From UBA685 sp049890115 (GTDB lineage: Bacteria; Pseudomonadota; Alphaproteobacteria; Puniceispirillales; Puniceispirillaceae), in NCBI GenBank assembly GCA_049890115.1, contig JBMHCC010000026.1, forward strand, positions 1 through 64,000: a DNA stretch of 64,000 bases, in the 5' to 3' direction. The notes under the pieces are model-generated. The model was not told the DNA's origin. It searched no databases and was given only the letters and a program-made list of their open reading frames with translations. Numbering within the stretch: position 1 is the first letter of the stretch; each line of letters starts with the position of its first letter. Shown here piece after piece: positions 26,163 through 34,211 of this stretch. A program made the translations under genes and the position numbers.

Positions 26163-27002
26163 CTACCTTTGACAGCTTGGGCAATAAAAACTCGACCTGC
26201 CACTCATCCTAACTGACTTTATCTGTGTCTGACAGGATGGGCATGGCGCGCCTTCTTTGCCATAGACATTCAAAGATTGGACAAAATAACCGAGCTTACC
26301 ATCAGGTTGGCGATGGTCACGCAAAGATGTGCCGCCTTGGGCAATCGCCTCTTGTAAGACTTGTTTAATCGCAGGCAATAATCTGGCTGAGCGTTTGCCA
26401 ACAACGCTTGATGCTGAGCGCCGCGGTGATATACCAGCTCGAAATAACGCCTCACAAACATAGATATTGCCGAGCCCAGCTATTTTTCTCTGATCTAGTA
26501 ATGTTGATTTTATCGGCGCTGATGATGATGCCAACATCTCATCAAAATAAGCTAGATTGCACTCATCTGATAATGGCTCTGGACCAAGTGAGCTGATAGA
26601 GCGGTGATTGTGAAAATCGCCTTTGGCAACCAGATCAACATAGCCAAAACGGCGTGGGTCATTATAAGTCACATAATGATAAAGCGGTTGGCTGTCTGTT
26701 TGGCGCAGAATCGTCAAGCTGATATGATCATGAGGCAAAAGATTAGGGGCATGCGTTTGAATGCGCATCGAACCTGACATGCCAAGATGCCACATTATCA
26801 TGTGAGATGGTAATTCAAGCACTAATATTTTGGCACGTCTTTGCACTGACAAAACAGGCGCATTTGTCATAATGCGCGCTAGATCTGGTGGCAGAGGCCA
26901 GCGCAAATCAGGGCGCCTGATAGTGGCTGTTTCAATAACGGCATCTGTGAGGATGGGATCAAGAGCAGCGCGAACGGTTTCGACTTCTGGTAATTCTGGC
27001 AT
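26163..27002 (-). CDS. mutM: Formamidopyrimidine-DNA glycosylase
   Basis: Base-excision enzyme removing 8-oxoguanine and formamidopyrimidines from DNA. In 279 residues the catalytic N-terminus is Pro-Glu-Leu-Pro-Glu-Val-Glu-Thr-Val, with the imine-forming Pro directly after Met. The helix-two-turns-helix segment has Gly-Leu-Gly-Asn-Ile-Tyr. A C-terminal zinc finger has Cys-Pro-Ser-Cys, then Tyr-Cys-Pro-Ser-Cys-Gln at the end. It is divergent from ubiE with 108 bases between them. Confidence 0.96.
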   Translation of the reverse strand: MPELPEVETVRAALDPILTDAVIETATIRRPDLRWPLPPDLARIMTNAPVLSVQRRAKILVLELPSHMIMWHLGMSGSMRIQTHAPNLLPHDHISLTILRQTDSQPLYHYVTYNDPRRFGYVDLVAKGDFHNHRSISSLGPEPLSDECNLAYFDEMLASSSAPIKSTLLDQRKIAGLGNIYVCEALFRAGISPRRSASSVVGKRSARLLPAIKQVLQEAIAQGGTSLRDHRQPDGKLGYFVQSLNVYGKEGAPCPSCQTQIKSVRMSGRSSFYCPSCQR

Positions 27003-27110
27003 GGCAGCGTCATTTTCCTGAATGAGGGGGCATTTTATTGCTTTTACAAGATAGCTGGACTAGATCAAAGATAATGGCATTTTCTTAAAAGAACAGGCGT
27101 AGCACGACCC

Positions 27111-27887
27111 ATGGAACACAAAATAACAGATGATCAGCGACCAACTGATGATGAGTTGATTGATTTTGGTTTTCAATCTATTCCGCGAGATGAAAAAGAA
27201 TCGCGTGTCAAAGGTGTATTTTCATCAGTTGCTAGCAATTATGACATTATGAATGATTTGATGTCATTTGGTATCCATCGGCTCTGGAAAGATGCGCTCA
27301 TGGATTGGCTTGCCCCGCAATCGCATCAACAGCTTGTTGATTTAGCTGGCGGAACAGGTGATGTGGCATTGCGCTTTTTAAAGCGTGGCGGCGGTTCTGT
27401 TAAAATCGTTGATATTAATCAAGATATGCTGCGAGCTGGCCAAGGGCGGTCTGTTATGCGTCCCTATGCTGACCAGCTAGAATGGATTGTTGGCAATGCT
27501 GAAAGCTTGCCGCTAGAAAATGCATCAGCTGATCGGGTGACGATTGCCTTTGGGTTGCGCAATGTCACTGACAGAGCAAAGGCGTTGCGAGATATCCACC
27601 GTGTGCTTAAGCCTGGCGGGCGGTTTTGTTGTCTTGAATTCTCGTCAGTGGAAAATCCGCTATTGGCACGTCTTTATGATGAATGGTCTTTTAAGATCCT
27701 GCCTCAAATGGGACAAATCGTGGCAAAAGATCGTGAATCCTATCAATATCTGGTTGAATCCATCAGACAATTCCCTGATCAGTATCAGCTAGCTGATATG
27801 ATGAGTGATGCTGGCTTTGCCCAAGTGCGGTTTCGTAATTTATCAGGTGGTATTGCTGCCATCCATTCTGGGTGGAAGCTCGACTAA
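27111..27887 (+). CDS. ubiE: Ubiquinone/menaquinone C-methyltransferase
   Basis: SAM-dependent methyltransferase acting on the benzoquinol ring in ubiquinone synthesis (and on demethylmenaquinol where present). In 258 residues it has the SAM motif Asp-Leu-Ala-Gly-Gly-Thr-Gly-Asp-Val-Ala near 78. The UbiE signatures are Tyr-Asp-Ile-Met-Asn-Asp-Leu-Met-Ser and Phe-Gly-Leu-Arg-Asn-Val-Thr-Asp. Its stop overlaps the ubiB start (TAATG). Confidence 0.96.
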   Translation: MEHKITDDQRPTDDELIDFGFQSIPRDEKESRVKGVFSSVASNYDIMNDLMSFGIHRLWKDALMDWLAPQSHQQLVDLAGGTGDVALRFLKRGGGSVKIVDINQDMLRAGQGRSVMRPYADQLEWIVGNAESLPLENASADRVTIAFGLRNVTDRAKALRDIHRVLKPGGRFCCLEFSSVENPLLARLYDEWSFKILPQMGQIVAKDRESYQYLVESIRQFPDQYQLADMMSDAGFAQVRFRNLSGGIAAIHSGWKLD

Positions 27888-29404
27888 TGATGGTACGCGC
27901 CTTTATCAGATTGCCTATTATTGGCTGGCGTTTGGGGCGCGCAGGTGTACTTCATCATCTAGCTTTAATCTCGCTATTACCGCCTTGGTTACGCCAGCTT
28001 CTGCGTATTACTGATAAATGCCTTACCTTTGGGCGGATAGAGACAGATGCTGGTATCGCATTATGTAATGCACTGCAAAATTTAGGGCCTGGATTTATCA
28101 AATTTGGTCAGGCTTTATCCACAAGAGCTGATTTAATTGGCCCTGATTTGGCACTTGGCTTATCAGAGTTGCAAGACAGATTGCCTGCTTTTTCAGGTCA
28201 GCTTGCCAAACAGCAAATTGAAAAAGCCTGTGGCCAGCCGCTAGCCGAGATTTTTGCGGAATTTGATGATGTGCCGGTGGCAGCTGCTTCTATTGCACAA
28301 GTGCATAAGGCGAAATTGCATGATGGCACTATGGTAGCGGTGAAATTATTACGCCCCCAGATCCATCGCCTAATGCGCAAAGATACTGATTTCTTTCTGG
28401 CAATGGCACAAATTGCTGAGACCCTATCACCAGCACTTGGCAGATTGCGCCTCATTGATGCTGTCAGGCAGTTCGAGCAGATTTGCGAAATTGAGCTAGA
28501 TTTGCGGATGGAAGCAGCCGCTGGTGGCAGATTGGCTGATAATTTGCGTAATGATGACGGGATTCGCATTCCTGAAATGATGCTTGAATATTGCCATGCT
28601 GAAATGCTGGTCACGCAATGGGTTGATGGGTTGCGCCTTGATGATGTGCCAGGGCTTATCGCAGCAGGTCATGATGTTGAAATTTTGACCAAAGCAGCAG
28701 CATCTAGCTTTTTCAATCAGGTTTTTCGTGACGGCTATTTCCACGCTGATATGCATCCAGGCAATATATTTGTTGATGCTGATGGTCTGTTAGTACCAAT
28801 TGATTTTGGCATTATGGGGCATTTGCAAACACAAGATAGGGTGTTTTTAGGCAGGCTGATGATCGCTATCTTAGATCGTGATTATGATGAGGTTGCCCGC
28901 CTGCATGCTGATGCTGGCATGATCGGATCTGATGTGCCGCTTTATTTATTTTCACAAAATATCCGTGCCGTCGTCGAACCATTGCTTGGCAAAAGCCTTG
29001 GCGAGGTATCACTTGGCCAAATTATGGGTCAGATCTTAAAAATATCAACGCGCTTTGATATTCAAGTTCAGACGCAATTTAACCTGCTTCAAAAAACAAT
29101 GGTGATGGCAGAAGGTGTCGCACGCCAGCTTAATCCAAAAGCCGATATGTGGGAATTATCGCGCCCATTAGCAGCTGATTGGATAGCTGAGCAAACCAAC
29201 CCTGAAAGACTGATTGCTAATGCCAGCACACAAGCCAAACGCCTTATCCATCTGGTGCCACGCCTGCTAGACAGGCTAGAACATGACCATAATACCGCAT
29301 CACCAGAAGAGGCCTATGTGAAATCTGGTGGCGGATTTGTGAAAGGCGCCATTGTTGGCAGCAGTTTCATTGTGATTATGGCAATGATATTTCACATTTT
29401 CTAG
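27887..29404 (+). CDS. ubiB: Ubiquinone biosynthesis protein UbiB (ABC1/ADCK atypical kinase)
   Basis: Membrane-associated ATPase/kinase-like protein needed for ubiquinone synthesis, probably for extracting or presenting lipid intermediates. In 505 residues the KxGQ motif is in Phe-Ile-Lys-Phe-Gly-Gln-Ala-Leu-Ser-Thr-Arg, and the kinase metal sites are His-Ala-Asp-Met-His-Pro-Gly-Asn and Ile-Asp-Phe-Gly. Two hydrophobic helices lie at the C-terminus. I use ATG 27887, which overlaps the ubiE stop; GTG 27872 is an alternative. Its last codons carry the first TTCACA half-site of the array before coaBC. Confidence 0.94.
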   Translation: MMVRAFIRLPIIGWRLGRAGVLHHLALISLLPPWLRQLLRITDKCLTFGRIETDAGIALCNALQNLGPGFIKFGQALSTRADLIGPDLALGLSELQDRLPAFSGQLAKQQIEKACGQPLAEIFAEFDDVPVAAASIAQVHKAKLHDGTMVAVKLLRPQIHRLMRKDTDFFLAMAQIAETLSPALGRLRLIDAVRQFEQICEIELDLRMEAAAGGRLADNLRNDDGIRIPEMMLEYCHAEMLVTQWVDGLRLDDVPGLIAAGHDVEILTKAAASSFFNQVFRDGYFHADMHPGNIFVDADGLLVPIDFGIMGHLQTQDRVFLGRLMIAILDRDYDEVARLHADAGMIGSDVPLYLFSQNIRAVVEPLLGKSLGEVSLGQIMGQILKISTRFDIQVQTQFNLLQKTMVMAEGVARQLNPKADMWELSRPLAADWIAEQTNPERLIANASTQAKRLIHLVPRLLDRLEHDHNTASPEEAYVKSGGGFVKGAIVGSSFIVIMAMIFHIF

Positions 29405-29518
29405 GTCATTTCACAAGTTTTGTGAATTAAATTCACATCATAGATAAATTTTGTGAATTCTTCTTGGCTTGCTTTTCACAATTTTGTGAATTACGATATT
29501 CACATGTCTTATTTCACA
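29391..29518 (+). promoter_or_regulatory. Array of nine TTCACA/TGTGAA half-sites around the coaBC start
   Basis: TTCACA occurs at 29391, 29410, 29432, 29475, 29499 and 29513, and TGTGAA at 29421, 29452 and 29485. Neighbours form perfect palindromes: TTCACAA/TTGTGAA at 29410-29426 and 29475-29490, TGTGAAT/ATTCACA at 29421-29437 and 29485-29504. The array runs from the ubiB stop codon into the first codons of coaBC. It looks like a multi-site operator. The coaBC product itself carries a Cro-like DNA-binding domain, so autoregulation is the simplest reading. The spacing (6-7 between TGTGA and TCACA) only partly matches a Crp site. Confidence 0.7.
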
Positions 29519-31264
29519 GAATTTGATAATCTTGTGACATTTTTTGGTGGGCGTGCGGCTTTGGCTGACCTGTTAGGGGTTGGGCCATCTGCGCTATCAA
29601 ATTATCGCAAAAGAGGCCAGATACCAGCTAAGAAACGCGCATTGCTTATCTCAGCCTTAGCCATGAAACATAAAGAATTAAGTGGAACAGGTCTGGCCAT
29701 TCGGCCATTAGGCACATCATCGCGCCAGCCATCAACATCGCAAAATGATATCATCACTAATGAGGCAGCTCATAGCCAGCTTGACCCTCAGCTAGCCCCT
29801 CGGCCAGACCCTCAGCCAGATCCTCATTTTGATCCGCAGTTTGATCCTATGTCATCTTATCAGACACAAGCCATAAGTGGTGGTGCATTAGCACCTGCCA
29901 GCATCAACCACGCTCTTCAGAGCAGCCAATCTGCAGAATTGCACTCATTCACTGATGGGGCTAAGGCTGATGCCTCTATCCATCACAACCAAGATGATAA
30001 TCAGATAAAGGGTATGAAACAGCCTGTCGCTTTGCTGATTATCACAGGTGGCATTGCCGCCTATAAAGCGTTGAGTTTGGCACGTCGCATGATGGAAGCT
30101 GGCTGGCAGGTGCGCGGTGTTATGACAAAATCTGCCCAGCAATTTATCACGCCCTTATCATTTTCAGCACTAACAGCTGAAAAAATCTATACTGATCTGT
30201 TTTCGCTAACAGATGAGCATGAAATGGGTCATATCAGGCTGGCTCGCGAGGCTGATATTGTGCTGATTGTGCCAGCGACAGGTAATTTCATTGCCAAAAT
30301 AGCGCTTGGTCTGGCTGATGATTTGGCATCTACTCTATGCCTTGCCAGCGATGCCCCTCTTTATTTTGTGCCTGCCATGAACCCTGTCATGTGGGCAAAT
30401 CCTGCCATACAGTCACATTGCAAAACATTACAAGATAGAGGCGCCATTCAGATAGGGCCTGTTTCTGGTGATACAGCTTGCGGTGAAATTGGGGCAGGGC
30501 GCATGGCAGATGAAGCACAAATTCTGGCAGCTTTGCCGCCTGCAAATAAACCATCCCTGCATCAGCAATCTACTTCTGAGCCGCTAGCTAAACCGCTTTT
30601 GGGGCGCCACATCATTGTCACAGCTGGCCCAACCGAAGAGCCCATAGATGGGGTGCGTTATATTTCAAACAGATCCTCTGGCAAGCAAGGCTATGCGATT
30701 GCTAAAGCAGCCAAAGATGCTGGCGCACAGGTTACCTTGATAACAGGGCCAACCAATCTGCAACCAGCCGATGGCATCACTGTAATACAAGTGACAACCG
30801 CACGCCAGATGCATCAAGCCAGCCTAGCCGCTTTGCCAGCTGATTGTGCCATTTGCACAGCGGCTGTCGCTGATTGGCATGTGGCTGATGCTGGCCATAG
30901 CAAAATCAAAAAACAGGCAGGTGCACCGCCTCCTATGTTAAAACTTGTTGAAAACCCTGATATCTTAAAAACCATCAGCCATTGTGATAACCGCCCATCA
31001 TTGGTGATTGGTTTTGCTGCTGAAACAGATGATCCTATCACAGCGGCTATGGCAAAAGCAGACCGTAAAGGCTGTGACTGGATTTTGGTTAATCACATCA
31101 CCAAAGATAACCCCATTTTTGGAAGTGATAGCAATCAGCTGACATTAATCAGAGGTCACAAAGCCAAACCTTGGCCGCAAAACACCAAAGAAAAACTGGC
31201 TGAAAAGCTCACAGATGAAATTGCCAGCTATTTTGAAGAAACCAAAACGCCTATCACGCAGTAA
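29504..31264 (+). CDS. coaBC: CoaBC (phosphopantothenoylcysteine synthetase/decarboxylase) with N-terminal Cro-like HTH
   Basis: Bifunctional coenzyme A enzyme: CoaB joins cysteine to 4'-phosphopantothenate using CTP, and CoaC decarboxylates the product. It has 586 residues, against about 400 normally. Residues 11-55 look like a Cro/YdaS-type helix-turn-helix (Phe-Gly-Gly-Arg-Ala-Ala-Leu-Ala-Asp, Leu-Gly-Val, Ala-Leu-Ser-Asn-Tyr-Arg-Lys-Arg-Gly). Residues 56-170 are a low-complexity linker with seven Asp/Arg-Pro units (94-115). From 171 CoaC follows (TGGIAAYKAL, Pro-Ala-Met-Asn, Ala-Cys-Gly-Glu), then CoaB (Ser-Asn-Arg-Ser-Ser-Gly-Lys-Gln-Gly). ATG 29504 begins the HTH but has no ribosome site; GTG 29453 is an alternative. 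ATG 30014, after AAAGGG, could start CoaBC alone. Confidence 0.92.
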   Translation: MSYFTEFDNLVTFFGGRAALADLLGVGPSALSNYRKRGQIPAKKRALLISALAMKHKELSGTGLAIRPLGTSSRQPSTSQNDIITNEAAHSQLDPQLAPRPDPQPDPHFDPQFDPMSSYQTQAISGGALAPASINHALQSSQSAELHSFTDGAKADASIHHNQDDNQIKGMKQPVALLIITGGIAAYKALSLARRMMEAGWQVRGVMTKSAQQFITPLSFSALTAEKIYTDLFSLTDEHEMGHIRLAREADIVLIVPATGNFIAKIALGLADDLASTLCLASDAPLYFVPAMNPVMWANPAIQSHCKTLQDRGAIQIGPVSGDTACGEIGAGRMADEAQILAALPPANKPSLHQQSTSEPLAKPLLGRHIIVTAGPTEEPIDGVRYISNRSSGKQGYAIAKAAKDAGAQVTLITGPTNLQPADGITVIQVTTARQMHQASLAALPADCAICTAAVADWHVADAGHSKIKKQAGAPPPMLKLVENPDILKTISHCDNRPSLVIGFAAETDDPITAAMAKADRKGCDWILVNHITKDNPIFGSDSNQLTLIRGHKAKPWPQNTKEKLAEKLTDEIASYFEETKTPITQ

Positions 31265-31273
31265 GCCGCTATT

Positions 31274-31738
31274 ATGACATCACCATCACCTCTCACAATA
31301 CAACTCGCCAAATTACCTCATGCAGCTGATTTGCCATTACCTGCCTATCAAACAGATGGCGCAGCTGGCATGGATTTAACGGCAGCTTTATCAGAAGATA
31401 TCATTCTTGAGGCTGGGCAATTCAACGCAATTCCAACAGGCCTCACCATCGCCCTGCCAAAGGGTTATGAAGCACAAATAAGGCCACGCTCTGGCCTTGC
31501 TTTTAAATCAGGTGTGACTGTTTTAAACAGCCCTGGCACGATTGATTGTGATTATCGTGGTGAGATTAAAATTGCCCTTATCAATCATGGGTCCGAGGCT
31601 GTAACGATCAGCCATGCTATGCGTATTGCACAGATGATAATCAGCCCTGTCATCCAAGCACAATGGCAGGAAACAGACCAGCTAGATAGCACAGAACGTG
31701 GCACAGATGGCTTTGGGTCTACAGGAACAGGTCAATGA
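31274..31738 (+). CDS. dut: dUTP diphosphatase
   Basis: Trimeric dUTPase that hydrolyses dUTP to dUMP, keeping uracil out of DNA and supplying dTMP synthesis. In 154 residues all five motifs are present: Ala-Gly-Met-Asp-Leu, Arg-Pro-Arg-Ser-Gly-Leu-Ala, the motif III stretch Gly-Thr-Ile-Asp-Cys-Asp-Tyr-Arg-Gly-Glu, the fourth before the end, and the C-terminal Arg-Gly-Thr-Asp-Gly-Phe-Gly-Ser-Thr-Gly. It starts 9 bases after coaBC and overlaps the next gene by 4 bases (ATGA). coaBC-dut adjacency is common in proteobacteria. Confidence 0.96.
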   Translation: MTSPSPLTIQLAKLPHAADLPLPAYQTDGAAGMDLTAALSEDIILEAGQFNAIPTGLTIALPKGYEAQIRPRSGLAFKSGVTVLNSPGTIDCDYRGEIKIALINHGSEAVTISHAMRIAQMIISPVIQAQWQETDQLDSTERGTDGFGSTGTGQ

Positions 31739-32499
31739 CAAAACCGCTCTCAGATGCTGAGATAACCCGCTATGCACGCCAGCTAATTCTGCCTGATATT
31801 GGTGATGATGGTCAGGATGCGTTAAAAGACGCAAAACTGCTGATTATTGGCGCAGGCGGCCTTGGTGTGCCAGCATTATCTTATGCGGCAGCTGCCGGAT
31901 TTGGCGCCATTACCATGATGGATGATGACGTGATTGAGCCAACCAATCTGAACCGGCAAATTCTCTATCATGAAGCGGATTGCGGGGTCGGCAAAGCCAA
32001 AATAGCGGCTGAAAAAGCAGCTTTACAAAATCCACATATCACGATCAATGCCGTTGAAAAACGCTATGATAATAGCTGTCATAATCTGGTTGCTGATTTT
32101 GATGTCATCATTGATGCTAGTGATAATGCCCAAACACGATTATTGGTCAATCAGCATTGTCTAGCAGCTCACAAACCATTGATTTTTGTCTCTGCTATCA
32201 GATTTGAAGGCCAGCTTTCGGTATTTGCGCCGCATTTATCAGATGATGACACATCACCTTGCTATCATTGTTTATTCCCCCATCACCCTGATGTGGCTCA
32301 GGCACCAAATTGTGCGACGATTGGCATAATGGGTGCCGTAACAGGGATAATGGGCGCTATGGCAGCTCTTGAGGCCATCAAGCTAGTGACCCAATCAGGC
32401 CAGCCAGCCATCAATAAGCTGTTATTATTTGACGGATTAACGCTGCAAAGTGACTTTATCGTTACGAAAAAAGACAAGAACTGTCATATTTGTGGCTAG
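31735..32499 (+). CDS. HesA/MoeB/ThiF-family adenylyltransferase
   Basis: E1-like enzyme that adenylates the C-terminus of a ubiquitin-like sulfur carrier such as MoaD or ThiS, for molybdopterin or thiamine synthesis. In 254 residues the nucleotide motif Gly-Ala-Gly-Gly-Leu-Gly-Val lies near 38. The family arginine and the Asp-Leu/Asn-Leu-Asn-Arg-Gln segment are near 77. Two Cys-x2-Cys zinc pairs lie in CYHC and at the very C-terminus (CHIC). The Pro-Asn-Cys-Ala-Thr-Ile-Gly cysteine matches the MoeB family. There is no rhodanese domain. I cannot separate MoeB from ThiF by sequence alone. It is translationally coupled to dut. Confidence 0.88.
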   Translation: MTKPLSDAEITRYARQLILPDIGDDGQDALKDAKLLIIGAGGLGVPALSYAAAAGFGAITMMDDDVIEPTNLNRQILYHEADCGVGKAKIAAEKAALQNPHITINAVEKRYDNSCHNLVADFDVIIDASDNAQTRLLVNQHCLAAHKPLIFVSAIRFEGQLSVFAPHLSDDDTSPCYHCLFPHHPDVAQAPNCATIGIMGAVTGIMGAMAALEAIKLVTQSGQPAINKLLLFDGLTLQSDFIVTKKDKNCHICG

Positions 32500-33473
32500 A
32501 GCATTGCCTCTACCACCCTGTCAGGTGGTGTATGACCATCAAGGAAGGTCTGAATATTAATGATGACCTTCTGGCCCATATCTTGGCGCCCTTCAATCGT
32601 GGCTGAGCCAATATGAGGTAATAGCACTGTATTTTTCAGATTGCGCAGACGCTCTGGAATATCTGGCTCATCACGATAAACATCAAGGCCAGCCCCAGCT
32701 ATGCCATTATTGGCAAGCATATCGATTAGCGCCTCTTCATCAATGACATCACCGCGAGATGTATTCACCAAATAAGCATGAGGTGACATCAAGGCGAGCC
32801 TTTCACGTGATAATAAATTTTGTGTTTGCGGTGTTGAGGGGCAATTAATCGACACAATATCCATTCGTGGCAGCATTTGTTCAAGAGAGTCCCAATAGGT
32901 GGCCTCTAGCTCTTCTTCCAAGCGTGGGTGAACAGCTTTGCGATTATGATAATGAATAGACATGCCAAAGGCACGCGCACGCCGTGCCACAGCCTCGCCA
33001 ATATTGCCCATACCAACAATGCCAAGGCGTTTGCCATTAATACGCCTGCCTAGCATACCTGTTGGTGACCACCCGCTCCATTGCCCTGATCTGGCTCTGA
33101 CATCACCTTCAGCAATGCGGCGTGGCACTGCCAGAATAAGGGACATCACAACATCTGCTGTATCTTCGGTTAACACACCAGGGGTATTGGTAACAGTGAT
33201 GCCCTTGGCATGAGCTGCCTTTAGATCAATATGATCGACACCATTGCCAAAAGAGGCAATTAATTTAAGCTGCGGGCCTGCCTGTGCAATCAAATCAGCA
33301 TCAATATCATCTGTCACAGTTGGCACAAGAACTGTGGCTTCTTTAACAGCTGCGATAAGCTGACTTCTATCCATTGCCACATCTGTTTCATTTAATCTGG
33401 CATTGAAAAGCTCGCGCATGCGCGTTTCAATAGAATCAGGTAATTGCCGTGTCAGAATAATGGTTGGTTTCAT
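32496..33473 (-). CDS. D-2-hydroxyacid dehydrogenase (glyoxylate/hydroxypyruvate reductase-like)
   Basis: NAD(P)-dependent enzyme interconverting 2-oxo and D-2-hydroxy acids. It has 325 residues from ATG 33473, where the family N-terminus (Met-Lys-Pro-Thr-Ile-Ile-Leu-Thr-Arg) begins; the frame upstream is not coding. Rossmann motif is Gly-Met-Gly-Asn-Ile-Gly. Catalytic residues are Arg in Asn-Thr-Ser-Arg-Gly, Glu in the Asp-Glu-Pro-Asp segment, and His in Leu-Pro-His-Ile-Gly-Ser-Ala. It fits the GyaR/GhrB type. Its stop codon overlaps that of the convergent ThiF-family gene in a shared CTAG. Confidence 0.9.
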   Translation of the reverse strand: MKPTIILTRQLPDSIETRMRELFNARLNETDVAMDRSQLIAAVKEATVLVPTVTDDIDADLIAQAGPQLKLIASFGNGVDHIDLKAAHAKGITVTNTPGVLTEDTADVVMSLILAVPRRIAEGDVRARSGQWSGWSPTGMLGRRINGKRLGIVGMGNIGEAVARRARAFGMSIHYHNRKAVHPRLEEELEATYWDSLEQMLPRMDIVSINCPSTPQTQNLLSRERLALMSPHAYLVNTSRGDVIDEEALIDMLANNGIAGAGLDVYRDEPDIPERLRNLKNTVLLPHIGSATIEGRQDMGQKVIINIQTFLDGHTPPDRVVEAML

Positions 33474-33612
33474 GACTTTTTCACAACTTTCTTTGCCTTT
33501 GCCCTTTGATATAGCGCATAGAACCAAAATTTTGACCCCAAGCCTAATCTGTTAATCGCAAAAGGTCTATTTTTTTGTTGCTCTTCGCGTGCTAATCAGT
33601 TTTTTTAAAGAC

Positions 33613-34161
33613 ATGCAATTCTCTATTCTACCCACCTATCTATTTTCATGCCGCATCGCCCTGATTGCCATAGTGATCAGTGCTGGATTGCAGCTAGCTC
33701 TGCCAACATCAGCAAAGGCTCAAGAAGCCAAGCTGGTTGTACAAGGATCAGGTCTTGCTGTGCCTCGTTTTGTCACATTAAAATCTGACAAGGTGAATAT
33801 GCGCGTTGGCCCTGGGCGAGAATATCCGTTGTCATGGGTGTATCAGCGCTCTGGCCTGCCGGTAAAGGTTATTGCTGAATTTGATGTCTGGCGCAAAGTC
33901 ATTGACCATGATGGCACAACTGGCTGGGTTCATAGCCAGCTTGTTACCTTAAAACGAAATGCGCTTATTCGTAATCGTCTGACGAAATTATATAAAAAGC
34001 CAGATGCTAATAGCCCTGTTCTTGCTGTTGCTGAGAAAAATGTGCTGCTGGAATTGCAGCTTTGTGAAATAAATTGGTGCCGTGTTGCCAATGATGATTT
34101 ACGCGCCTTTGTGCGCCGTGACGATATTTGGGGTATTCTGGAAAACGAAACCTTGAATTAA
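33613..34161 (+). CDS. SH3-domain exported protein
   Basis: Periplasmic protein of 182 residues with a signal peptide (ending about Ala-Lys-Ala-Gln) and two bacterial SH3-like segments. The first has Val-Asn-Met-Arg-Val-Gly-Pro-Gly, the second a Leu-Tyr-Lys-Lys-Pro stretch and Asp-Leu-Arg-Ala-Phe-Val. Such proteins often bind peptidoglycan or other envelope partners. I start at ATG 33613; a GTG at 33589 would add eight residues. The pairing with the divergent hydroxyacid dehydrogenase gene is seen in other alphaproteobacteria. Confidence 0.85.
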   Translation: MQFSILPTYLFSCRIALIAIVISAGLQLALPTSAKAQEAKLVVQGSGLAVPRFVTLKSDKVNMRVGPGREYPLSWVYQRSGLPVKVIAEFDVWRKVIDHDGTTGWVHSQLVTLKRNALIRNRLTKLYKKPDANSPVLAVAEKNVLLELQLCEINWCRVANDDLRAFVRRDDIWGILENETLN

Positions 34162-34211
34162 CTGAAACATCCTAACTTGCTTAATTTTGCTTTTATAAAG
34201 GCCATAATACA

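Noticed and set aside
29421..29504. Crp/Fnr-type sites (TGTGA...TCACA) before coaBC.
   Set aside because: The spacers between TGTGA and TCACA differ from the fixed six of Crp sites, and the half-sites also pair in the opposite orientation. A dedicated regulator is a better explanation.
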